From a bacterium (GTDB lineage Bacteria > Chloroflexota > Dormibacteria > Aeolococcales > Aeolococcaceae): DNA of 44,631 nucleotides. This document shows positions 17,459-23,666 of the stretch, one piece after another. Numbering within the stretch: position 1 is the stretch's first letter; each line of letters begins with the position of its first letter. The stretch lies in the NCBI GenBank assembly GCA_021803465.1, contig JAJZLL010000005.1, positions 7,863-52,493 on the forward strand. The letters run 5' to 3'. Both the position numbers and the translations under genes were made by a program. The notes under the pieces are model-generated. The model was not told where the DNA came from. It did no database searches and worked only from the letters and a program-made list of their open reading frames with translations.

Positions 17459-17582
17459 TGGAGCGGGAGACGAGGCTCGAACTCGCGACATCCAGCTTGG
17501 ACTGCCTGAGCAAAGCCGAGTGAACCTGCTTTCCACGTTTTCCGATTCAGCAGCTGCGGGATCGGGATCCTAAGCGTTGGTA
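17459..17582 (+). repeat. Left att repeat, copy 1 (tRNA-Gly 3' end plus conserved arm)
   Basis: Bases 17459-17501 equal the last 43 bases (including CCA) of tRNA-Gly(TCC), read as the reverse complement. The following 81 bases are not tRNA but align without gaps to 21342-21422, starting with the identical CTGCCTGAGCAA and ending with the identical AAGCGTTGGTA. The shared arm indicates that islets 1 and 2 have homologous left ends. Confidence 0.8.
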
Positions 17583-17706
17583 TGCGTGGCACGTAGTAGT
17601 GTGGCGAAGCATGGCAGGACGGAATTGTGCGGCTTCTGCTCCGGCAATGGTGGCCTGTGCCATGAAGCCCGGTCAGCTATGCAGCGGCGGGGTCTCTGAG
17701 CGGTGG

Positions 17707-17862
17707 CTACCGGTGCATAAATACGACCCGCACGAGGATGAAAATCACCACGACCCCGATCACAGTGATTGCCCATCCCTGCCACGTTACGGGACAAAAA
17801 CCATAGCCGACGCGTTTTGGGCCGAACCATGGTTTAGGAGGCGGAGGGTGATTGTCGGTCAT
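17707..17862 (-). CDS. Small membrane protein (51 aa), islet cargo
   Basis: The 51-aa protein begins with a polar, proline-rich N-terminus, then PKPWFGPKRVGYGFCPVTWQG, and a single membrane helix (WAITVIGVVVIFILVRVV). The 'WFGPKR-G-G--P-TWQGW' pattern before a helix is one I have seen in small conserved proteins of Actinomycetota. No function is known to me. The ATG at 17862 lies four bases after the stop of the HEPN gene on the same strand, so it is the last gene of that operon. Ribosome-binding site evidence is weak. Confidence 0.6.
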   Translation of the reverse strand: MTDNHPPPPKPWFGPKRVGYGFCPVTWQGWAITVIGVVVIFILVRVVFMHR

Positions 17863-17866
17863 CGTG

Positions 17867-18394
17867 TTACTCACTAGGCGGTGCAAACACGACGCCTTCG
17901 CGGTTGAGGTCGAGGTCGACACGACGCGCTGCCTCGGCACACAGTGCCGGAACCACAGCCTGTGCGACTGAATGGGCGAACGCGATGTCGTCTTCGTCGA
18001 TTGCGTGCAGGCGCTCGTACGCGGCTTCGTGTCGCTTGACCGCGAGAACCGACGAGATGTACTGCGCATCTTTCGCTGCATCCTCGTTGCCGAGCGTGCG
18101 GAGGATACCCACGGCGCCGGTCACCGTAGCGCGATGTCCGCCGGCTCCGGAGGCGCGGTATCCATATGCGTGAAGGAGAGCATTGGATCCCACAACGCAC
18201 GCGTCGTAGATGATCTTGTATTGCTGATCTGGATCGAAGGCGAATTCCTTGGCGCGCTCCGTGTAGTTGTGATGCGCCAGCTTGATTTCTTCAAGGATTT
18301 CGCGGCTGGTCATCACTGCGGGGCGGATCGCATCTGGCTGCGTGCGCGCCCACCGGTCAATCGTTTGCTGGGCAGTCTTTTGGCGCTCGTCCAT
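17867..18394 (-). CDS. HEPN-domain protein, probable toxin partner of the nucleotidyltransferase
   Basis: The 175-aa helical protein has the HEPN look. A central pair of helices contains QYKIIYDACVVGSNALLHAYGYR followed by GGHRATVTGAV, and a C-terminal helix has VKRHEAAYE, the typical R--A-Y position. HEPN proteins paired with minimal nucleotidyltransferases are RNases or ligands whose activity is switched by AMP transfer from the partner. The strict RX4-6H RNase motif of HepT toxins is not visible, so catalytic activity is doubtful. The ATG at 18394 shares one base with the stop of the MNT gene (TGATG), so translation is coupled. Confidence 0.7.
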   Translation of the reverse strand: MDERQKTAQQTIDRWARTQPDAIRPAVMTSREILEEIKLAHHNYTERAKEFAFDPDQQYKIIYDACVVGSNALLHAYGYRASGAGGHRATVTGAVGILRTLGNEDAAKDAQYISSVLAVKRHEAAYERLHAIDEDDIAFAHSVAQAVVPALCAEAARRVDLDLNREGVVFAPPSE

Positions 18395-18987
18395 CACGCG
18401 GCTCTCGGCAGATCGGCAGCCGATCCGACCAGCATGAGGATGGGCCCAGTCAGAACGTTGCGGTAGAACGATGCCTCGTTGGCGATGCCGGCTTCGACCG
18501 CTTCGCGCGTGTGGATCACAGGAACAACGTCGCGGTTGAGGCGTTGCGACCATGTCCAGGTGAAGTCGGAAAGGTCGTGCGTGTGTGCCGAGCCGATGAC
18601 GAAGACATCGACGTCACTCGCAGGACGGTCGCTGCCGGATGCCATCGATCCAAAAAGAAAAGCCTGTTGGATCGCGTTCTTCGGGAGTTTCTTGGCGCGC
18701 GTAGCGAGGTCCGCGCCCATGCCTGCCAAGCGGTGCGACACGGCGCGAAGGTCTTGGAACGACTCGCTGTCGGAGCGGTCGATGACGTACCGCAGCTCCC
18801 GCCCATGACGATTGGGGTGGAGGAGGCCCGCGTCGGCCAGGCGCTGCATCGCCCGCTGCGTGCTTTCGAGATTGGTCCCCAGCCTGCGGCTTACTTCGCG
18901 CGCCGTGATCGCCGGATCGGCGACGGCTGTCATCAGGGAGAGCACGCTGGGCAACGTGTCGGAGCCGAAGATGGGGGTGGCCAACAT
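18394..18987 (-). CDS. HTH-fused minimal nucleotidyltransferase (MNT antitoxin type)
   Basis: The 197-aa protein starts with a winged helix-turn-helix (about residues 15-70: ITAREVSRRLGTNLESTQRAMQRL, then a wing ending HGRELRYVI). A polymerase-beta-type nucleotidyltransferase domain follows, with FLFGSMASGSDRPASDVDVFVIG (GS at 113-114, DVD at 125-127) and a later acidic strand. In MntA-HepT systems the nucleotidyltransferase adds AMP to the HEPN partner and neutralises it. The fused HTH would add autoregulation, and a 7-bp inverted repeat sits in the promoter. The ATG at 18987 is used, with no clear Shine-Dalgarno. It is coupled by overlap to the HEPN gene. Confidence 0.8.
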   Translation of the reverse strand: MLATPIFGSDTLPSVLSLMTAVADPAITAREVSRRLGTNLESTQRAMQRLADAGLLHPNRHGRELRYVIDRSDSESFQDLRAVSHRLAGMGADLATRAKKLPKNAIQQAFLFGSMASGSDRPASDVDVFVIGSAHTHDLSDFTWTWSQRLNRDVVPVIHTREAVEAGIANEASFYRNVLTGPILMLVGSAADLPRAA

Positions 18988-19007
18988 GGGAGAAGCTTAC
19001 CACATAC

Positions 19008-19027
19008 TGACTGGATATGCCAGTCAA
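19008..19027 (-). promoter_or_regulatory. Inverted repeat overlapping the -35 of the MNT/HEPN operon
   Basis: TGACTGG, five bases, CCAGTCA (19008-19026) forms a perfect 7-bp-arm palindrome about 20 bases upstream of the MNT start. On the minus strand its edge gives TTGACT, a good -35. The -10 is less clear (TATGTG or TGTGGT). This is the likely binding site of the HTH domain of the MNT protein. Confidence 0.5.
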
Positions 19028-19090
19028 TAGAGCCGGGAAAGGGGCACCGCCCGTATCGGATGCTCAGCATTGGATAGGCGGGCTCTTGCG

Positions 19091-19867
19091 TTAGGTCAGA
19101 ACCACGAACGTCTTGCGACAGTAGATGACGAGGGCGAATGTGAATGAGATCACCAGGATCGCCGCGGCCCACACAATTGCGAGGACCGCTTCGCTCCCGG
19201 CCATCCCGCTGGTGAGCAGTGAGCGCATCGTCTCGACGATCGGTGTCATTGGTTGGTTTTCGGCAAATCCTCGCAGTGCGGGCGTTATCGATGATGTCGG
19301 GACAAACGCGGGGCTGATGAAAATCAGCAGCAGCAGGATGTAGCTGAACACGCCTGCACCCTCCATTGTCTTTGCGAGCAGGCCGAAGAAGATCGCGAGC
19401 CAGGTCGTCGCAAACGTGAAGAGCACAACGAGCCCGGCCACGATCAGCCATTGTTCGAACCCCGCATTGGAGCGAGATCCGAGGAGGAATGCGGTGGCGA
19501 CGACGAGGAGAGACGAATGGAGGTTGGACAGGGTCGATGATAGGGCTTGGCCGCCGAGGATCGACACTGGCGCAACAGGCATCGTGCGGAAGCGATTGAT
19601 GATTCCTTTCTGCAAGTCCATGGAGAGACGCACTGCTGCATAGGCTATCCCACTCACCACTGTCATGATGACGATGCCGGGCGTGATGTAATCCACGTAC
19701 GACACTTTGCCAGTCTGTAGTCCGATGGCGCCGCCGAAGACAAACACAAAGAGCAGCATCATTGCGATTGGCATGAGGACGACTGTGATGATCGTATCCA
19801 TGCTGCGTGTGATGTGGCGCAAACTGCGCCGTGTCATGGTCCACGTGTCGCGGAGTGTTGTGGTCAT
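19091..19867 (-). CDS. ABC-2 type efflux permease (DrrB-like)
   Basis: The 258-aa protein has six hydrophobic segments arranged as in ABC-2 permeases. It opens with RRSLRHITRSMDTIITVVLMP and carries the family region GIVIMTVVSGIAYAAVRLSMDLQKGIINRFRTMPV, in which the cytoplasmic Glu/Gly-Arg coupling helix is expected. DrrB-type permeases pair with a DrrA ATPase to export drugs or lipids. The start overlaps the ATPase stop by four bases (ATGA), so the two are coupled. It is islet 1 cargo, of apparently actinobacterial origin judged by eye from protein style only. Confidence 0.88.
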   Translation of the reverse strand: MTTTLRDTWTMTRRSLRHITRSMDTIITVVLMPIAMMLLFVFVFGGAIGLQTGKVSYVDYITPGIVIMTVVSGIAYAAVRLSMDLQKGIINRFRTMPVAPVSILGGQALSSTLSNLHSSLLVVATAFLLGSRSNAGFEQWLIVAGLVVLFTFATTWLAIFFGLLAKTMEGAGVFSYILLLLIFISPAFVPTSSITPALRGFAENQPMTPIVETMRSLLTSGMAGSEAVLAIVWAAAILVISFTFALVIYCRKTFVVLT

Positions 19868-20814
19868 GACGACGTTACTCCCGTATGGTCGCCAGCGATA
19901 TGGAAGAACACATCGTCCAGCGAGGGGGTGCGTTGCGAGAACCCGGCAATTTCGATGTTTCCGTCACGGAGGGTGACGAAGATATCAGCAACGGCAGACG
20001 CATGCCCATCCGTGTCAACAACCAGGGTCTCCGCAGTGTGTGCATGCACCGTGTGGTGCTCCTGGAGGAGCTTCATCGCTGTGTCGCGGATGCTTCCCGA
20101 CGAGAATTCCAGAAGGACTGTGCTGCTGCTCACCAGACGCTTCAACTCTGCGGACGTTCCTGAGGCCTCGATTTTCCCCTGATGAAGAATCGCGATGGTG
20201 TCGGCGAGGGCATCAGCCTCATCGAGCTGTTGGGTAGTGAGAAACACAGTCGTTCCCGAGGTGGACAGTGAGCGGATGCGAGTCCACATCTCCTGGCGGG
20301 CTTCGGGGTCAAGGCCGGTCGTGGGCTCGTCGAAGAACAGGAGCGACGGCTTGCCGATCAAACCCATCGCGATATCCAGGCGGCGGCGCATTCCGCCTGA
20401 GTACGTCATGACACGCCGGTCAGCGGTGTGGGCAAGGCCGAAGTCGCTCAACAGAGTTGTGGCGACGGCATGCGCTGCAGGCTCGTGGCGCAGCAGGGCG
20501 ATCAACTCAAGGTTCTCCCGTCCCGTCAGCATGTGATCCACTGCGGCGAACTGCCCTGTGAGGGAGATCTGATTGCGAACTGCGGACGGTGACAACGCGA
20601 AGTCGTGCCCCATCACTCTTGCTGTGCCACTGTCGGCTTTGATGAGGGTGGTGAGGATGTTGATCGTTGTCGTCTTGCCTGCGCCATTGCTGCCCAGCAG
20701 GGCGAAGATGGTGCCCTGAGGCACTGTAAAGCTCACATCCTCAAGGACACGAGCCCCCTTGAACGACTTCTGCAGATGTGCAACCTCGATTGCGAGATTG
20801 TTGGTGTCAGTCAT
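19864..20814 (-). CDS. ABC efflux transporter ATPase (DrrA-like)
   Basis: The 316-aa protein has Walker A GSNGAGKTT, Q-loop region SLTGQFAAVDHMLTGREN, signature YSGGMRRRLDIAM, Walker B LLFFDEPTTGLDP and switch His replaced by Gln (LTTQQLDEA). The Gln at that position is typical of the DrrA branch. The C-terminal 90 residues form the extra regulatory domain of this branch, ending PSLDDVFFHI. It energises the DrrB-like permease downstream. The ATG at 20814 overlaps the stop of the DUF4097 remnant by four bases, the usual operon order for this transporter type. Confidence 0.92.
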   Translation of the reverse strand: MTDTNNLAIEVAHLQKSFKGARVLEDVSFTVPQGTIFALLGSNGAGKTTTINILTTLIKADSGTARVMGHDFALSPSAVRNQISLTGQFAAVDHMLTGRENLELIALLRHEPAAHAVATTLLSDFGLAHTADRRVMTYSGGMRRRLDIAMGLIGKPSLLFFDEPTTGLDPEARQEMWTRIRSLSTSGTTVFLTTQQLDEADALADTIAILHQGKIEASGTSAELKRLVSSSTVLLEFSSGSIRDTAMKLLQEHHTVHAHTAETLVVDTDGHASAVADIFVTLRDGNIEIAGFSQRTPSLDDVFFHIAGDHTGVTSS

Positions 20815-21054
20815 GCATGTGCCTCCTTCTTTGTAGGCACCACGTGAGAAGTTGCCGTGCGATGGATCGTCATATCGCCGAAGGACGTTCGGGCTCGCAC
20901 TTCGACCGACACGTCATCCGCCGCTGGGGCGGATGTGCTGTCAAGTTCATTCACGACATTGCCGTACGAAGTGCTGACATCGAGCCACGCTGCGACACCA
21001 GTGGTCACCCCGATCTCGACTGTGCCGTATGACGTGTGCGCCGAAACGCAGCCT
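20811..21054 (-). pseudogene. DUF4097 beta-repeat protein, 5'-truncated remnant
   Basis: The frame encodes VSAHTSYGTVEIGVTTG, VAAWLDVSTSYGNVVNEL, then VEVRARTSFGDMTIHR. This is the repeated 'TSYG-V' beta-strand pattern of DUF4097 proteins that often sit in front of DrrAB-type transporters. Intact members are more than 200 residues. Here only about 80 residues remain, because an in-frame TAA (21055-21057) precedes the fragment and no earlier homologous sequence is visible before the islet boundary. An internal GTG at 21008 could still start a 65-aa product. The remnant may survive because its stop is coupled to the ATPase start. Confidence 0.65.
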
Positions 21055-21298
21055 TAATGCAGAACCAGTGCGGACACAATGCAAGCCACCCGTGGATAGC
21101 TTCCAGGAACCTCATGCGCGAAACGTTTTCACGCAAACGCTCTACCCGTATCGCGATATCTGAACTTGTGGAACTCGGATTGCAGCAGTTTTGTGCGCAA
21201 ATGCATGCACGGTAGAGCAATGGTAGCCTGTCAGAAAATTGCTCTCGCTTTGCGTTGAGCACGCCAGGTTTTTGGTGTCGAAGCGGATGATTTATTCA

Positions 21299-21422
21299 TG
21301 GAGCGGGAGACGAGGCCCGAATTCGCGACATCCAGCGTGGACTGCCTGAGCAATACCGAGTGAGCCTGTTTGCCACAATTTCACATTCATCAGGAACGGC
21401 AGTGTGTTCCAAAGCGTTGGTA
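21299..21422 (+). repeat. Left att repeat, copy 2 (internal boundary between islets)
   Basis: Bases 21299-21341 match the 43-bp tRNA-Gly(TCC) 3' end with three substitutions. Bases 21342-21422 align without gaps to 17502-17582, with clearly lower identity in the middle than at the two ends. The offset to copy 1 is exactly 3,840 bp throughout. The mismatches in the tRNA part suggest this copy is older, or came from a different donor, than the perfect copy at 17459. Confidence 0.8.
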
Positions 21423-21847
21423 ACAGCAGTTGCCTGAGCACCTTAGCTTTTCATTTGCTTGCACGTCGATGGCGTTTGCCTGTTCTCGAGCTATCACGGT
21501 GAACGGTTGTATGAGTAGCTACCAAACGCGTGGCATGGAGGGGCGTGACACCACCACTGGTTGACTAGCGAGAGTGGATCCATGGTAAGCGTTGTCAGAG
21601 TTCCACACCCGTTCTGTACTGATCCAAACACTGCACTGGTTCGGAAGGGAAGTGTCTCCTCTGCAGGCGTGAGGCTCGATACTGGATATGTCAATCCCAC
21701 TCTTCTTGACCTGCATAAGCGCAGTAGTGCGTGGGATATGATGGTGCTCTTCCAGCTCACAGGGGAGATGTCTGCAGTTCCTCATAGCGGTGGCATATGT
21801 GCGCTTCTACCCAGAAGGCACTCACGCATCGTGCTGCATTCTCTCAC
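21423..21847. other. Islet 2 left region without a convincing gene
   Basis: About 425 bases. The best reading frame is on the plus strand from an ATG at 21582 to 21857 (91 codons, starting MVSVVRVPHPF), but it has no Shine-Dalgarno, reads into the end of the CGNR gene and resembles nothing I know. An alternative minus-strand frame is no better. TGCCTGAGC at 21431-21439 repeats the start of the left arm (21342-21351) and could be a recombinase arm site. Otherwise I see nothing in it. Confidence 0.35.
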
Positions 21848-22396
21848 CTATTTCTGAATCAATCTTGCGCGGCTAGCGGCCACCTTTGTCCTTGTCATAC
21901 AAGCAGCGGAGCAGAACCGCTTTGACGCGTTGCGTGTAAGGTCGATGTACATGCGATCGCAGCGCTTCGCGTTACAGCTACCGAGACGGTGCCATTCCTT
22001 CCATGTAATTAGTGTTCCCAGGGCAACGAGATAGGCCACCATTCGATTGTCTGTGGCGATATTGGACTGCGCGTGGTAGTGCAGGCGGTAATCTTGCCCA
22101 TGGCGGGAAAAAATCGGAAAGGGTGCGAGGTCATGAAGGGCTTGGTTGAGTTCCGACACGGCTTGAGTAAGCTTGGTGGCGGCACATGCCTCGGCGACTC
22201 TCCGCACGAGTCTGGCTGCAGCTGCAGTCTGCTCCGCATTTGCTCCAGAGCTGGCCCAAACGTGGTCCTGGCTCATAAATTCACTGGACAGGTTGTCTGG
22301 GGGCGTGTAGGGATGACCCCTTCGCCACCCTGGCGTCCCCTCATTGATGAGTGCTACTGCCCCAATGAGGTCGGAGGTTGTGTACTCATCAAACAT
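21848..22396 (-). CDS. CGNR zinc-finger transcriptional regulator
   Basis: The 182-aa protein ends in the CGNR-type zinc finger. It reads LGSCNAKRCDRMYIDLTRNASKRFCS-AC-TRTK, with four cysteines (C--C near 'SCNAKRC', then FCSAAC) and the DxTRNxSKRFCS core. The N-terminal 130 residues fit the ABATE domain that accompanies this finger, a putative ligand or stress sensor. The family is thought to regulate neighbouring genes. The ATG at 22396 is chosen because a promoter (TTGCAA, 18 bases, TAACCT) ends eight bases before it. No Shine-Dalgarno is present, so it is probably leaderless. It is divergent from the HAD gene, the obvious regulatory target. Confidence 0.8.
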   Translation of the reverse strand: MFDEYTTSDLIGAVALINEGTPGWRRGHPYTPPDNLSSEFMSQDHVWASSGANAEQTAAAARLVRRVAEACAATKLTQAVSELNQALHDLAPFPIFSRHGQDYRLHYHAQSNIATDNRMVAYLVALGTLITWKEWHRLGSCNAKRCDRMYIDLTRNASKRFCSAACMTRTKVAASRARLIQK

Positions 22397-22399
22397 GAT

Positions 22400-22434
22400 T
22401 TGACAGGTTACACCACGAATGGTTACTATTGCAA
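22400..22434. promoter_or_regulatory. Overlapping divergent promoters of the CGNR and HAD genes
   Basis: Rightward: TTGACA (22400-22405), 18 bases, TACTAT (22424-22429), for the HAD gene. Leftward on the minus strand: TTGCAA (22429-22434), 18 bases, TAACCT (22405-22410), for the CGNR gene. The two polymerase sites fully overlap, so they should exclude each other. A direct repeat GGTTAC at 22406-22411 and 22421-22426, spaced 15 bases, is a candidate regulator site. Confidence 0.6.
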
Positions 22435-22467
22435 TGTACCGAGCAAAATAAGTATAGGAAGTTACAT

Positions 22468-23223
22468 ATGAAAAGGGCATTCGTATTTGACTTTGACGCG
22501 ACCATCGCACCAGAGCAGGGTCGCTTTGACAGCAAGCTGGTTCGCCAGCTGCTCCTGAAGATGCAACGCATGGGATTTACCAATGTGATGCTCACGGGCA
22601 GGCCGCTTGATTACGCGATCGGGACCAGAGGCATGGACATACTTGATGCGCGCGCCTGCTTGGATGCTGCAGTTGGCGGCTACGGGACCTCGGTGTGGCA
22701 TGCCAAGGCTCACGTCATGCAGAACCTGACCGCCAGCATTCCGCCAGCAGTCCATTCCGCACTTCGACGGGTGGGAATCCCCAACCGTGTTATGTTTTGC
22801 GACCCGACTGCGATCTTGGTCAAGGGACGATATGGAGCGATTGCCTCACGTGCAATTGAAGACCTTAACATGTGGCGGGTCAGCCAGGATTTGCCTCCAC
22901 TTGCAGTGGTTCCCAAGGTGTCTCCGTTTTCGACTGTTTTCCAGGGGGCTCCAACCAGCAAAGACATTGCCTTCGATCGTGTTGTTGTAGAAATGTACGG
23001 AATCGCTGCTGAGCACGTCATTGGCGCAGGTGACAGCTGGGAATCGGATGGTCCCTTTCTCGCGAAATGTCGTTACGCTGTTATACCTGCAAATGGCGAT
23101 CCACGTTTGAAGGCAATGCCCAATGCCATCGTTTCCAAGTTCTCTGGACCGCGAGGCACGGTCGACGGTGTAGAGCGGGTTCTCAAGCTGATCGAGCTCG
23201 AAGACAAGTCCCTCGTGGCGTAA
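22468..23223 (+). CDS. HAD superfamily phosphatase, sugar-phosphatase type
   Basis: The 251-aa protein has motif I FDFDATIAPEQG (DxD present), motif II VMLTGRPLDYA, motif III Lys in the SKDIAFDRV region and motif IV GAGDSWESDGPFL. An insert between motifs II and III fits a C2-type cap, as in Cof, sucrose-phosphatase and mannosyl-3-phosphoglycerate phosphatase relatives. It probably hydrolyses a sugar or nucleotide phosphate in the cytoplasm. The ATG at 22468 has AGGA nine bases upstream and a strong divergent promoter. It is islet 2 cargo and differs from the other HAD gene at 30027. Confidence 0.85.
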   Translation: MKRAFVFDFDATIAPEQGRFDSKLVRQLLLKMQRMGFTNVMLTGRPLDYAIGTRGMDILDARACLDAAVGGYGTSVWHAKAHVMQNLTASIPPAVHSALRRVGIPNRVMFCDPTAILVKGRYGAIASRAIEDLNMWRVSQDLPPLAVVPKVSPFSTVFQGAPTSKDIAFDRVVVEMYGIAAEHVIGAGDSWESDGPFLAKCRYAVIPANGDPRLKAMPNAIVSKFSGPRGTVDGVERVLKLIELEDKSLVA

Positions 23224-23465
23224 GTGTGACGAAGGCAGGCTTACGTTTGAGGAATGCGACGACTATCTATGGTGGTCTATCAGCACTGGTTTTCCACGTT
23301 TGCGCTCCATCGAGTGCGCGGAGTTTCGAGCTCTTGAAAACGATCAGCTGCAGGATCCATTGTGAATGAAGTGCGCTGTGTCAGCAGAACCAGCCTGTCT
23401 GGAACATGCTCTTGTTCCAGACCAAGCGCACCAGATTGCAGCCATCGGACAGGAGTAGTTGCCTG
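23224..23465. other. Islet 2 right end: possible gene remnant and a hairpin
   Basis: A plus-strand frame that starts inside the end of the HAD gene (one frame over) reads RLTFEECDDYLWWS, then RSIECAEFRALENDQL, and stops near 23358. It looks protein-like and may be the tail of a decayed gene. A perfect 10-bp hairpin follows at 23397-23422. The last bases before the tRNA read AGTTGCCTG, echoing TGCCTGAGC at the left arm. Confidence 0.3.
23397..23422. repeat. Perfect 10-bp inverted repeat near the tRNA-Gly junction
   Basis: GTCTGGAACA, six-base loop TGCTCT, TGTTCCAGAC. There is no T-run on either side, so it is not a standard terminator. It sits 43 bases from the end of tRNA-Gly and could stop or process the tRNA transcript, or belong to the islet end. 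Confidence 0.5.
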
Positions 23466-23541
23466 TGGAGCGGGAGACGAGGCTCGAACTCGCGACATCC
23501 AGCTTGGAAGGCTAGCGCTCTACCAACTGAGCTACTCCCGC
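23466..23541 (-). tRNA. tRNA-Gly (anticodon TCC), islet attachment site
   Basis: The reverse complement folds as a complete cloverleaf: acceptor GCGGGAG/CTCCCGC, D-arm with AGCTCAGTTGGTAGAGC, anticodon loop CTTCCAA, T-arm with GTTCGAGC, and an encoded CCA end. The gene is intact. Its last 43 bases are repeated at 17459 and 21299, marking it as the integration target of the two islets downstream of its 3' end. Confidence 0.95.
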
Positions 23542-23630
23542 AGGCGCACTCCCTGATGGCAGTGCGACATCCAGTATTGTACAGGATTGATCTTCTCTGC
23601 TCGCACAACACGTTCCACGAGGCTTGGCCA

Positions 23631-23660
23631 TTGTCGCATGAGTCCATGCTTCGGTACGAT
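23631..23660 (+). promoter_or_regulatory. Promoter placing transcription start at the hydrolase ATG
   Basis: TTGTCG (23631-23636), 18-base spacer, TACGAT (23655-23660). The ATG at 23667 follows six bases later and has no Shine-Dalgarno, so the mRNA should be leaderless. Confidence 0.5.
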
Positions 23661-23666
23661 GCACGT

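Larger units (their letters stand above)
17459..21298. mobile_element. Genomic islet 1 at tRNA-Gly(TCC), 3,840 bp
   Basis: The segment is bounded by two direct copies of the 43-bp 3' end of tRNA-Gly(TCC): 17459-17501 (identical to the intact tRNA at 23466-23508) and 21299-21341 (three mismatches). It carries, all on the minus strand, a broken DUF4097 gene, an ABC efflux ATPase and permease, an MNT/HEPN pair and a 51-aa membrane protein. By eye it is richer in CG dinucleotides than its flanks, and its genes look actinobacterial. No integrase or recombinase reading frame was found in it. Duplication of a tRNA 3' end is the standard scar of site-specific integration. Confidence 0.7.
21299..23465. 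mobile_element. Genomic islet 2 at tRNA-Gly(TCC), about 2.17 kb
   Basis: The segment runs from the tRNA-Gly 3'-end copy at 21299-21341 to the intact tRNA gene at 23466. It carries a CGNR zinc-finger regulator and a HAD phosphatase transcribed from overlapping divergent promoters, plus about 500 bases on the left and 240 on the right with no clear gene. The left end matches the left end of islet 1 over 124 bp, so the two are related elements inserted one after the other at the same tRNA. No integrase gene is seen. Confidence 0.6.

Noticed and set aside
21057..21215. Plus-strand frame starting MQNQCGHN with a helix-turn-helix-like middle (RSTRIAISELVELGLQQF)
   Set aside because: The helix-like stretch resembles ribbon-helix-helix tails only weakly. 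There is no beta strand before it and no ribosome-binding site.
23406..23666. Extended N-terminus for the alpha/beta hydrolase
   Set aside because: The upstream part of the frame runs antisense through tRNA-Gly(TCC), so it cannot be the real start.
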